Shown here one piece after another: positions 8,384-14,727 of a stretch of DNA of 16,406 nucleotides. Positions within the stretch are counted from its first letter, which is position 1; each line of letters starts with the position of its first letter. A program made the translations under genes and the position numbers. The notes beneath the pieces were generated by a model. It was not told the origin of the DNA, made no database searches, and was given only the letters and a program-made list of their open reading frames with translations. This stretch comes from JAAYAY01 sp964429355 (lineage in GTDB: Bacteria > Planctomycetota > Planctomycetia > Pirellulales > Thermoguttaceae): positions 1 through 16,406 of the forward strand of contig CAYSCH010000213.1 in NCBI GenBank assembly GCA_964429355.1, given 5' to 3'.

Positions 8384-9391
8384 TTAGAGTTCGTTTTCCA
8401 ATTCGCCCTCGGCGAAACTGGCCAGATTGTCGTAATCGCCATCAGTCAATTTCTCGCCGATCAGGGAAAAGCGGAAATTGCGAGGATCGTTCAGAACCAC
8501 AGGGCTGTCGTAGGTAGAAAAGGTACCGTCGAGGCCGGCCGCGACAATCTGGTACGTTTCCGGAGTACGCCATTTACGGGCAGGGAGCTTAGGATCCGGG
8601 TTCTTCAGGAGAACCGGCGTTTTGTCGTAAGCATTCTCTAAATATGGGACGCAAACATTCGTACCCGAACCGTAGGTGAAGGGAGCGAAAACGCCGTTGC
8701 CATCCGCGTCGCCGTATTCGAAGTAACCAGTCACGTTGTTCTTGACGGCGCGAAAGTAAACGTAGGGAGTAGCCGGCTGGATTTTCGGCTGCATGAGTTG
8801 GAGGGTCGGGGGGTCGCTCTTGTTCTTCTTCATACGCTCGGTGTCAAAGTCGTAGTAGGGCGTGGTCCTGGGTTCAGTGAGCTTGCCCACACTATCCCTC
8901 TTGAACGGATTGGTCGGGTCCTGACTGAAGCCCTTGGGTTTCCCATCGGCGTCACACATGCCGCCCAGCCAGAAGGTCAGAGCTGTCGACGGGTTCAACT
9001 CCTTGTCGCCCTGCCCGACCGCCATGCCGCTCGTCGTGAGGAATGCGAGGAATTGATCGTCAGTGGTAGTGCCGGAAAGCCTCATTTTAGGGAAAGCTTT
9101 ACGAAGGTGGCTGACCACGCGCGCACGTGCGGCTTTGCCGCGATCGCCGGCGAGCTCGTCGCAAAAGGCGAAATCCGGCGGAAATTCGCCGACTTCACCC
9201 TTGTATTTCTGGAGGCCCATTTCCATTTGCTTCATATCGGCGATCACGATCCCGCGGCGGACGGCGTTGCGGGCGGCGATGGCGCCGCCGACCGTGAGGC
9301 CGGCGAGGATGCCGATGATCACGATCACCGTGAGCATTTCCACCAGCGTGAAACCGGGCCGGCGACGGGGCTTAAAGGGGCTGAGGGTCAT
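8384..9391 (-). CDS. gspG: GspG-like prepilin (candidate major pseudopilin)
   Basis: 335 residues from the chosen ATG. Class III signal: a 13-residue leader rich in Arg/Lys and Pro ending in RRRPG, then FTLVEMLTVIVIIGILAGL, with Glu18 at the +5 position of the mature protein. The prepilin peptidase should cut after Gly13 and the hydrophobic helix (14-36) forms the filament core. The C-terminal third has GDADGNGVF (227-235) and QIVAAGLDGTFST (281-293), followed by DYDNLASF (319-326), which resemble the calcium-site and closing region of GspG proteins. It is more than twice the length of the classical GspG (about 140 residues). An in-frame ORF continues upstream to 9670, but that part is repeat sequence. 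Gap of 38 bp to the next prepilin. It could be a minor pseudopilin; its position directly after gspF and its conventional leader favour the major subunit. Confidence 0.85.
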   Translation of the reverse strand: MTLSPFKPRRRPGFTLVEMLTVIVIIGILAGLTVGGAIAARNAVRRGIVIADMKQMEMGLQKYKGEVGEFPPDFAFCDELAGDRGKAARARVVSHLRKAFPKMRLSGTTTDDQFLAFLTTSGMAVGQGDKELNPSTALTFWLGGMCDADGKPKGFSQDPTNPFKRDSVGKLTEPRTTPYYDFDTERMKKNKSDPPTLQLMQPKIQPATPYVYFRAVKNNVTGYFEYGDADGNGVFAPFTYGSGTNVCVPYLENAYDKTPVLLKNPDPKLPARKWRTPETYQIVAAGLDGTFSTYDSPVVLNDPRNFRFSLIGEKLTDGDYDNLASFAEGELENEL

Positions 9392-9399
9392 GTTGGGGT

Positions 9400-9405
9400 T
9401 CCTTT
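9400..9405 (-). promoter_or_regulatory. Ribosome binding site deciding the gspG start
   Basis: AAAGGA on the minus strand, 8 nt before the ATG at 9391. It supports starting gspG there instead of at the far upstream ATG (9670), whose extra 93 codons would be translated 33-bp repeats and other gap sequence. Confidence 0.7.
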
Positions 9406-9407
9406 GA

Positions 9408-9435
9408 GCGGTGAGCTGTGAGCGGTGAGCCACGA
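9408..9435 (-). repeat. Short heptamer array upstream of gspG
   Basis: Four 7-bp units on the plus strand: GCGGTGA, GCTGTGA, GCGGTGA, GCCACGA (9408, 9415, 9422, 9429). On the coding strand they read TCACCGC-type, similar to the TGACCTC and TGACCCC units of the other two arrays in this operon. The array ends two bases upstream of the Shine-Dalgarno sequence of gspG. Confidence 0.65.
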
Positions 9436-9470
9436 GACAGGGGCTCGCCGGCGTTTCGGGTTCGTATGGG

Positions 9471-9602
9471 CCTCGCTTACGCGTCGGGTTTCTAAAAGGG
9501 CTGCCTCGCTTACGCGTCGGGTTTCTAAAAGGGCTGCCTCGCTTCGGCGTCGGGTCTCTATGGGGGCTGCCTCGCTTGGGCGTCGGGGTTTCGAGGGGGG
9601 TG
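9471..9602. repeat. Four tandem 33-bp repeats
   Basis: Units start at 9471, 9504, 9537 and 9570, with strict 33-bp spacing. The first two are identical; the unit begins CCTCGCTTACGCGTCGGG and ends with GGGCTG. The third and fourth have diverged (for example GCTTCGGCGTCGGG). A more degenerate relative lies at about 9442-9470. As 33 is a multiple of three, the repeats keep open frames on both strands (SLTRRVSKRAA read on the plus strand, NPTRKRGSPFR on the minus), which artificially extends the downstream gspG reading frame. They lie in the 350-bp gap (9392-9741) between gspF and gspG. The rest of that gap (9603-9741) shows nothing I can name. From memory, similar peptides recur in planctomycete annotations as spurious ORFs. 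Confidence 0.85.
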
Positions 9603-9741
9603 GGCGCGATGGGAGCGCAGAAGGAGACGGGGGACTGTGCTCCGCATCGACTTGCGTGAGTCGGCCACATGACTCTGCTGCCACACTGGTCCCCGCCGGC
9701 TGCCCTTATGCCGAAGAGGATGGCAAATCCGTTCGTACTGG

Positions 9742-11067
9742 CTATGTCAATGAAGAAATCAGCTTAATCAGCGGGAGGAACAAGGCGATGACGATGAACC
9801 CGACCGCCAGACCCAGAACGATGATCAGCAAGGGTTCCATGAGGGCCATCAGGCCGTCGGTCAGCACGGCCACTTCTTCGTCGTAGGTATCGGCGACCTT
9901 GTAGAGCATCGTATCCAGTTCGCCCGTCTCTTCGCCCACGTCGACCATGTTGACGACCATGTCGTCGATCACGCGGCTATTGATCTTCATCATGTAGATC
10001 AGGGCGCCGACCAGCGGCATCCAGAAGGCGAACCAGAAGAGCGTGATCGGATGGAAGCCCGGCTTGGCGTAGTCCTTCAGCGGCTGGGAAATGGTCTCTC
10101 CCTCGCGAATCGCGTCGTTCGTCTTGCTGAAGAGCCGTTCGAAGACGGCGTTGCCCGAGGTTTCCTTGGTGATCTGGAGGGCCTCGAGAATGGGCACACC
10201 GCTGGTGACCAGGGTGCCGAGGGTCCGCATGGTGCGGGCGACGATGTTCTTTTCGACGAGCTGGCCGAACAGCGGCATCTGAATCAGGAACAAGTGCCAG
10301 CCGAATCGCCCGTAATTGAACTTCGTGGTGAGTTTGACAAACAGCCACAGCCCGATGGGAATACCGGGGATGAGGTACCAGAAGTTGACCACCCCGTAGG
10401 AGACCTTGATCAGGATCAGGGTGACGCCGGGGAGCTCCACGCCGAATTCTTCGAAGATTTTCTGGAAGGCGGGGACGATCTTGAGCATGATGAAGGTCAG
10501 AATGGCCGCTGCGAACGACACGACGCAGATCGGGTAGATCAAGGCGCTTTTGACCTTGCGTTTCAACGACTCGGACCGTTCCATGAACTCGGCCAAGCGC
10601 TGGAGGATCGTTTCAAGGGCACCACCGGCCTCACCGGCCTTGATCATGTTGCAGTAGAGGCGGTTGAAGGCCTTGGGCGATTTGGCCATGGCCTCGGAGA
10701 GGGTGGCCCCGGATTCGATTTCTTCGCAGACATCCATGAGGCAGTTGCGCAACTGGCCCGGCTTGGCCTGTTGCTGGAGGATGCGGAGGCTTCGGAGAAT
10801 GGGAAGGCCGGCGTCCTGGAGAATGGACAATTGGCGGGTGAAGGTGGTGAGGACCTTGGATTTCACCCTGCCGAAGGCGAAGGTCTTTCCGGACTTGCCG
10901 CCTTTCTTCTTGGCGACCGCCTTCTTGGCTTTTTTCTCCGTGAGCTTGGTCACGAAGTAGCCCATCTGGCGAATGGTGGCTTGCGCCTCCTCTTCGCTCG
11001 ACGCCTCGATCACGTCCTTGATCTCTTGGCCGGTGGCGTCCATGGCCTCGAATTGATAGGTCGGCAT
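9742..11067 (-). CDS. gspF: GspF/PilC inner-membrane platform protein
   Basis: 441 residues, somewhat longer than the roughly 400 usual for the family. It is the polytopic inner-membrane protein that links the ATPase to the growing pseudopilus. Two T2SSF domains are visible: the first around 75-200 (FTRQLSILQDAGLPILRSL start, GEAGGALE at 145-152, membrane segment about 177-199), the second around 276-435 (ARTMRTLGTLVTSGVPILEAL region, VGEETGELD at 377-385, final membrane segment about 411-436). A membrane segment also lies at about 220-246. An extra stretch (about 336-366, rich in W, F, L and M) sits between QPLKDYAKPG and the VVNMVDVGEETG motif, where standard GspF proteins go straight from one to the other. 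The N-terminal 45-70 segment is very lysine rich. ATG at 11067 is preceded by AAAGGG at about 8 nt. The stop is TAG. Confidence 0.95.
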   Translation of the reverse strand: MPTYQFEAMDATGQEIKDVIEASSEEEAQATIRQMGYFVTKLTEKKAKKAVAKKKGGKSGKTFAFGRVKSKVLTTFTRQLSILQDAGLPILRSLRILQQQAKPGQLRNCLMDVCEEIESGATLSEAMAKSPKAFNRLYCNMIKAGEAGGALETILQRLAEFMERSESLKRKVKSALIYPICVVSFAAAILTFIMLKIVPAFQKIFEEFGVELPGVTLILIKVSYGVVNFWYLIPGIPIGLWLFVKLTTKFNYGRFGWHLFLIQMPLFGQLVEKNIVARTMRTLGTLVTSGVPILEALQITKETSGNAVFERLFSKTNDAIREGETISQPLKDYAKPGFHPITLFWFAFWMPLVGALIYMMKINSRVIDDMVVNMVDVGEETGELDTMLYKVADTYDEEVAVLTDGLMALMEPLLIIVLGLAVGFIVIALFLPLIKLISSLT

Positions 11068-11102
11068 GGTTCAGACCCTTTTGGGCAGGCTGGGGGAAGA
11101 AG

Positions 11103-11314
11103 AGGTCAGAGGTCGGGGGTCAGGGGTCAGAGGTCAGAGGTCAGAGGTCAGAGGTCAGAGGTCAGAGGTCAGGAAGACCGGGGACCAGGGACCAGAGTTC
11201 ACAGACCGAAGACCAGAGACCAGGGACCGGAGACCAGGGACCAGAGGTCAGAGGTCAGAGGTCAGGAAGACCGGGGACCAGAGACCAGAGGTCACAGACC
11301 AGGGACCGGAGACC
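11103..11314 (-). repeat. Heptamer tandem array, about 30 units
   Basis: About 212 bp with 7-bp periodicity. On the plus strand the first ten units (11103-11172) are mainly AGGTCAG; the following units are mainly AGGGACC/AGAGACC, with AGAGGTC units at 11243-11263. A two-base phase shift occurs at the same place in two copies of a segment beginning AGGAAGACCGG (11171 and 11264), giving a 93-bp higher-order direct repeat. On the coding strand the TGACCTC units place TGA in every frame. The plus strand has no stop within the AGGTCAG block, so it throws up long spurious open frames. The array fills most of the 341-bp gap (11068-11408) between the second ATPase gene and gspF; the remaining part next to the ATPase (about 11315-11408) shows nothing I can name. 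Confidence 0.9.
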
Positions 11315-11408
11315 GGGGGGCCGCTGGGTTTGGCTCTTCTTTCGCCAGGGTTTTGCTTTCTCTCGTGTTTCGTGTTTTGGGGTTAATCGTTTCGGTAGCT
11401 CGATGGTG

Positions 11409-13133
11409 TCAGGCGACGGTGGCAACTGTTTCGCGGACGACTTCTTCAATGGTGGTGACACCGCTGTAGATCTTTTCCAGTCCCACTTCGCGGAGGGACC
11501 GCATGCCGTTGCGGATGCAGGCGGCACGGAGTTGCTCGGTGGAAGAGCCCTGGTTGATCAATTCGCGGATTTCATCGTTGACCAGCACACATTCGAACAG
11601 GCCGGTGCGGCCCCGGAAACCCGTGTTGTTGCACGACGGGCAGCCGGCGCCGCGGTAAAAGTGCTTATCGGCGATGTCGTCGGGCGTGAGTTCCAGATCG
11701 GCCAGGAGTTCCATGCTGGGCATGGTTTCTTCGCGGCAGTGTTCGCAGATTTTCCGCACCAGCCGCTGGGCGAGGATCGCTTCGAGCGTGGCCGTGATCA
11801 GGAACGGGGGCACACCCATATCGCGGAGCCGGGTGATGGTGCTGGGGGCGTCGTTGGTGTGGAGGGTGCTGAACACCATGTGGCCGGTGAGCGAGGCCTG
11901 GACGGCGATCTCGGCCGTTTCGAGGTCGCGGATCTCGCCGACGAGGATCTTGTCGGGATCCTGGCGGAGGATGGAGCGGAGGCACTGGGCGAAGGTGTTT
12001 CCGATGGAGGCATCGATGGGCATCTGGATGATGCCTTCCATGTCGTACTCGACGGGGTCCTCGGTGGTGATGAGCTCGTCTTCGATCGAGATGAGTTCGT
12101 CGAGGGCGGCGCAGAGGGTGGCGGTTTGTCCGCTGCCGGTCGGGCCGGTGACGAGCACGATGCCGTTGGGGCGGTGGATGACTTTGCGGAAGTCGCGGAG
12201 CATTTCGGGCTCGAGTCCGACCATTCCCATGTCGAGCATGACGACGGAGCGGTCGAGAATCCGGCAGACGACGCTCTCGCCGAACATCGTGGGGAGCACG
12301 CTCACGCGCAGGTCGACCGGGTTTCCTCCGACGGTGAGCCGGATGCGCCCGTCCTGGGGAACTCGCCGCTCGGCGATATCCAGGTCGGCCATGACCTTGA
12401 TGCGGGTGGTGATCGCAAAGGCCAGGTGGCGGGGCGGGGGCACCATTTCGTAGAGCACCCCGTCGGCACGGATGCGGATCTTGAACTCGGTTTCGAAGGG
12501 TTCGAAGTGGAGGTCGCTGGCATGGTCGCGAATTCCCAGCAGGAGCACCATGTTCAGGAGCTTCCGCACCGGGGCGCTCTCAGCAAGGTTCTCCAGGTCG
12601 GTGAGGTTGTGCACGCCGACCTTGCTTTCGGCCTCGGCGGCGGCGCGGGCCAGATCCGCATCGCCTTCCATGCCGGAGATCAGCGATTCCACGCTTTCGC
12701 CGCTCGCCCCGTAGAACCGATCGAGGGCCGCATCGATCTCGATCTCGGTGGCAATGCAGGGGCGGATGTCGTAGCCCAGGAAGCTCCGCAGCTCGTCGAT
12801 CACGGAGAGCTTCTGGGGGTTGCAGGTGGCCACCGTCAGCGTGCCGTCCTTGAAGGCGATCGGAATCACCTTGTAGAGCTCGGCCATCGGCTGGGTGAGG
12901 TGCGAGAGGACATCGGGTGCGATGACCATGTCGGTCATGTTGATGACCTGCAGCCCGAACTGTTCGGCAAGGGCCCGCGTGACGTCGTCCTCGTTGACCA
13001 TTCCCATTGCCACGGCGATACTTCCAAACAATTCGCCGGGACGCGTACGCTGCTCTTCGAGCACCGCTTCCAGTTGTTCTTCAGTGATGTGGCCATGATC
13101 CATAAGGATCTGGCCAATGCGACGGACGGCCAT
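11409..13133 (-). CDS. gspE: GspE/PilB-type ATPase with Walker A Lys replaced by Gln
   Basis: 574 residues, a full-length GspE/PilB-family protein. N-terminal MshEN-type region (about 1-145, two helical repeats starting RIGQIL and LFGSIA), then RIRADG (220-225), Walker A region (330-337), Asp box TTEDPVEY (356-363), Walker B KILVGEIRD (395-403), His box STLHTND (422-428), and tetracysteine C463/C466, C498/C501. The Walker A motif reads GPTGSGQT, followed by ATL: Gln336 (codon CAA, 12128-12126) replaces the phosphate-binding lysine, and Ala338 replaces the usual Thr. All other motifs look intact. In this family the lysine is needed for ATP hydrolysis, so the protein may be catalytically weak or inactive and could act as a regulatory or structural partner of the complete ATPase encoded at the right edge. 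The start ATG at 13133 lacks a clear Shine-Dalgarno; the N-terminus nevertheless matches the family. It lies 32 bp after pilT and 341 bp before gspF. Confidence 0.95.
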   Translation of the reverse strand: MAVRRIGQILMDHGHITEEQLEAVLEEQRTRPGELFGSIAVAMGMVNEDDVTRALAEQFGLQVINMTDMVIAPDVLSHLTQPMAELYKVIPIAFKDGTLTVATCNPQKLSVIDELRSFLGYDIRPCIATEIEIDAALDRFYGASGESVESLISGMEGDADLARAAAEAESKVGVHNLTDLENLAESAPVRKLLNMVLLLGIRDHASDLHFEPFETEFKIRIRADGVLYEMVPPPRHLAFAITTRIKVMADLDIAERRVPQDGRIRLTVGGNPVDLRVSVLPTMFGESVVCRILDRSVVMLDMGMVGLEPEMLRDFRKVIHRPNGIVLVTGPTGSGQTATLCAALDELISIEDELITTEDPVEYDMEGIIQMPIDASIGNTFAQCLRSILRQDPDKILVGEIRDLETAEIAVQASLTGHMVFSTLHTNDAPSTITRLRDMGVPPFLITATLEAILAQRLVRKICEHCREETMPSMELLADLELTPDDIADKHFYRGAGCPSCNNTGFRGRTGLFECVLVNDEIRELINQGSSTEQLRAACIRNGMRSLREVGLEKIYSGVTTIEEVVRETVATVA

Positions 13134-13144
13134 GGGTGGAATAC

Positions 13145-13170
13145 TCAGGGGTCAGGGGTCAGGGGTCAGG
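13145..13170 (-). repeat. Heptamer tandem repeat at the pilT stop codon
   Basis: Three full units of TCAGGGG on the plus strand (TGACCCC-type on the coding strand) and a partial fourth. The first unit on the coding strand supplies the TGA stop of pilT, and the array fills most of the 32-bp gap before the next ATPase gene. Because the unit is 7 bp and contains TGA on the coding strand, the stops at 13168, 13161 and 13154 fall in all three reading frames. Confidence 0.85.
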
Positions 13171-14266
13171 TCTCATCTTCTTCGCTTTCGAGGATGCCAC
13201 GTTTGGCTTGGGCGATTTTGGCCATCAGTTCGTCAACGAAGTTGGCCTTGATGATCGCTTCCTTCTCCTCGACGATGCCGTCGCGCCAGAGCTTGAACAG
13301 GTGATCGTCGAGAAGCTGCATACCGAGTTTATGTCCGGTCTGGATGGACGAGTTGATACGGAACGTCTTATTTTCGCGGATCAGGTTGGCGATGGCCGGG
13401 GTGACGACGAGCATTTCGTAGGCGGCCACGCGCCCGCCGCTGATCTTGGGGAGCAGGGCCTGGGAGAGGATTCCGATGATGGAGGTGGAGAGCTGGGTGC
13501 GGATCTGGTCCTGCTGGTTGGTGGGGAATACGTCGATGATACGGTTGACAGTACCCTGGGCACCGGTGGTGTGCAGGGTGCCGAAGACGACGTGCCCCGT
13601 TTCGGCCGCGGTGATGGCCGCTTCGATGGTTTCCAAGTCACGCATTTCGCCGACGAGGATCACGTCGGGGTCCTGTCGCAAGGCCCGGCGAATGGCCTCG
13701 GCGAAGGAGGGGACATCGACACCTACTTCCCGCTGATTGACGGTGGATTTCTTGTGGTAGTGATAGAACTCGATCGGGTCTTCGATCGTGATAATGTGGT
13801 GGTCGACGTTGTCGTTGAGGTAATCGATGCAGGCGGCAAGGGTCGTCGATTTTCCCGAACCCGTCGGGCCGGTCACCAGCACCAGCCCGCGCGGCCGCAA
13901 GATCAACTCGCGGAGCACCGGCGGTGTGCCCAGGTCGGTCATGCTCAGAAGCTTGTTCGGAATCTGCCGCAACACCATGCCGGTGTTGCCGCGTTGCTTG
14001 AACACCGACACGCGGAACCGGGCCATATCGCCAAACGCGAACCCGAAGTCGGTGCCCCCCTGCTCCTGCAATTCCTGCTGGCAGCGTTCGGGCGTGATGC
14101 TTTTCATCAGGGCCACGGTATCTTCCGGCTCGAGGGTCTTGGTCTCGAGCTTGACCAGCCGGCCGTGCAGACGGAGCACCGGCGGCTGGCCGACGGCAAT
14201 GTGCAAGTCGCTCGCATTACGGTTGACGACCGTAAGGAGCAGTTTATCGATGAGAATTGACCCCAT
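13166..14266 (-). CDS. pilT: PilT-type twitching/retraction ATPase
   Basis: 366 residues, normal PilT length. Members of this family depolymerise type IV pili from the cytoplasmic side. Visible motifs: N-terminal ASDLHI (18-23), Walker A GPTGSGKS (133-140), Asp box TIEDPIEF (160-167), Walker B VILVGEMRD (202-210), His box GTLHTT (229-234), and the PilT-specific C-terminal signature as AIANLIRE (291-298; AIRNLIRE in well-studied PilT proteins, so Arg is replaced by Ala at 293). It lacks the tetracysteine motif and the MshEN domain of the two neighbouring ATPases, which separates it from GspE/PilB. The start is ATG with only a weak upstream AGGG; it puts ASDLHI at the usual distance from the N-terminus. 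The TGA stop is formed by the first unit of a 7-bp repeat. A PilT in a pseudopilin cluster suggests a retractable filament rather than a pure type II secretion system. Confidence 0.95.
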   Translation of the reverse strand: MGSILIDKLLLTVVNRNASDLHIAVGQPPVLRLHGRLVKLETKTLEPEDTVALMKSITPERCQQELQEQGGTDFGFAFGDMARFRVSVFKQRGNTGMVLRQIPNKLLSMTDLGTPPVLRELILRPRGLVLVTGPTGSGKSTTLAACIDYLNDNVDHHIITIEDPIEFYHYHKKSTVNQREVGVDVPSFAEAIRRALRQDPDVILVGEMRDLETIEAAITAAETGHVVFGTLHTTGAQGTVNRIIDVFPTNQQDQIRTQLSTSIIGILSQALLPKISGGRVAAYEMLVVTPAIANLIRENKTFRINSSIQTGHKLGMQLLDDHLFKLWRDGIVEEKEAIIKANFVDELMAKIAQAKRGILESEEDET

Positions 14267-14727
14267 AGAGCATTACCCTACGCGGGCGCGCCCCCTTTTG
14301 GCGGGCAGCGCTGGAACTCAAAGTCGTATTGAGGCCCGCATGGCTGGGCACCACACCCGGTATCCTTCCCGAGGCGGTACGAACAAATGGGACTCGAGCG
14401 CCCAGCCGCTCGTGCGGCCGCAGCGCACGAGCGAGAGTCCTCCGACTCTTCACGCGCCACGATTATTTCGTATTTGCTACCAAACTCCCAAGTAATCTGC
14501 CGTTTACCCCGTCCTCTGGGTGGTGTCGTGCATCTTGAGACTTCGCAGATTTGGCAACCGGTTGTCTTCTTCGAAAAGCGTACAGAGCCGAAGCTCCCAT
14601 CTCTTGATAGTCAGAATCCCATTTTTTGGCTTGTGATATGGCAAACTCGGCTAGCGCGATCTTCCAGTGGTTTTGAGCGGTCGGCCGAGCCCCTCCCATC
14701 CCTCCCAGGGCGGACGGCGTCAACGGG
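14267..14727. other. 461-bp gap between gspE and pilT, no convincing gene
   Basis: I see no convincing gene here. On the minus strand an 86-codon open frame (14463-14723) starts with TTG four bases after the gspE stop; it has no Shine-Dalgarno sequence and resembles no family I recognise. The clear structure is the inverted repeat at 14407-14433, followed on the plus strand by a smaller one (AGAGT/ACTCT, about 14435-14449). The part from about 14460 to 14660 is visibly richer in A+T than the flanking genes and could hold a promoter for pilT and the genes after it, but I could not pick out a convincing -35/-10 pair. Confidence 0.5.
14407..14433. repeat. Perfect 10-bp inverted repeat (hairpin)
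   Basis: Left arm CGCTCGTGCG (14407-14416), loop of seven bases (14417-14423), right arm CGCACGAGCG (14424-14433). The arms are exact reverse complements and G+C rich. There is no T-run directly after the hairpin on either strand, so a classical intrinsic terminator is not supported. It lies in the gspE-pilT gap, and could be a dispersed palindromic (REP-like) element, an mRNA-stabilising hairpin or a binding site. Confidence 0.7.

Noticed and set aside
9471..9602. CRISPR array
   Set aside because: The 33-bp units follow one another directly with no spacers, and no cas genes are present.
9392..9670. 93-codon N-terminal extension of gspG
   Set aside because: It consists of translated 33-bp repeats and gap sequence. 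The ATG at 9391 has a Shine-Dalgarno sequence and gives a standard 13-residue prepilin leader.
10051..11469. 472-codon open frame on the plus strand
   Set aside because: It is antisense to gspF and continues through the heptamer array as repeated RGQRSEV peptides, a known kind of spurious ORF.
11403..13304. 633-codon open frame on the plus strand
   Set aside because: It lies antisense to the full second ATPase gene, whose protein has all family motifs. The plus-strand protein is Asp/Gly/Val-rich filler without recognisable domains, as expected from the high third-position G+C opposite a real gene.
13136..14260. 374-codon open frame on the plus strand
   Set aside because: It is antisense to pilT across nearly its whole length and has no recognisable motifs.
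14407..14433. Rho-independent terminator
   Set aside because: The stem is strong but no T-run follows on either strand.
14463..14723. Possible 86-residue small gene after gspE
   Set aside because: TTG start, no Shine-Dalgarno and no recognised family. It cannot be excluded, but the evidence is too weak to call it a gene.
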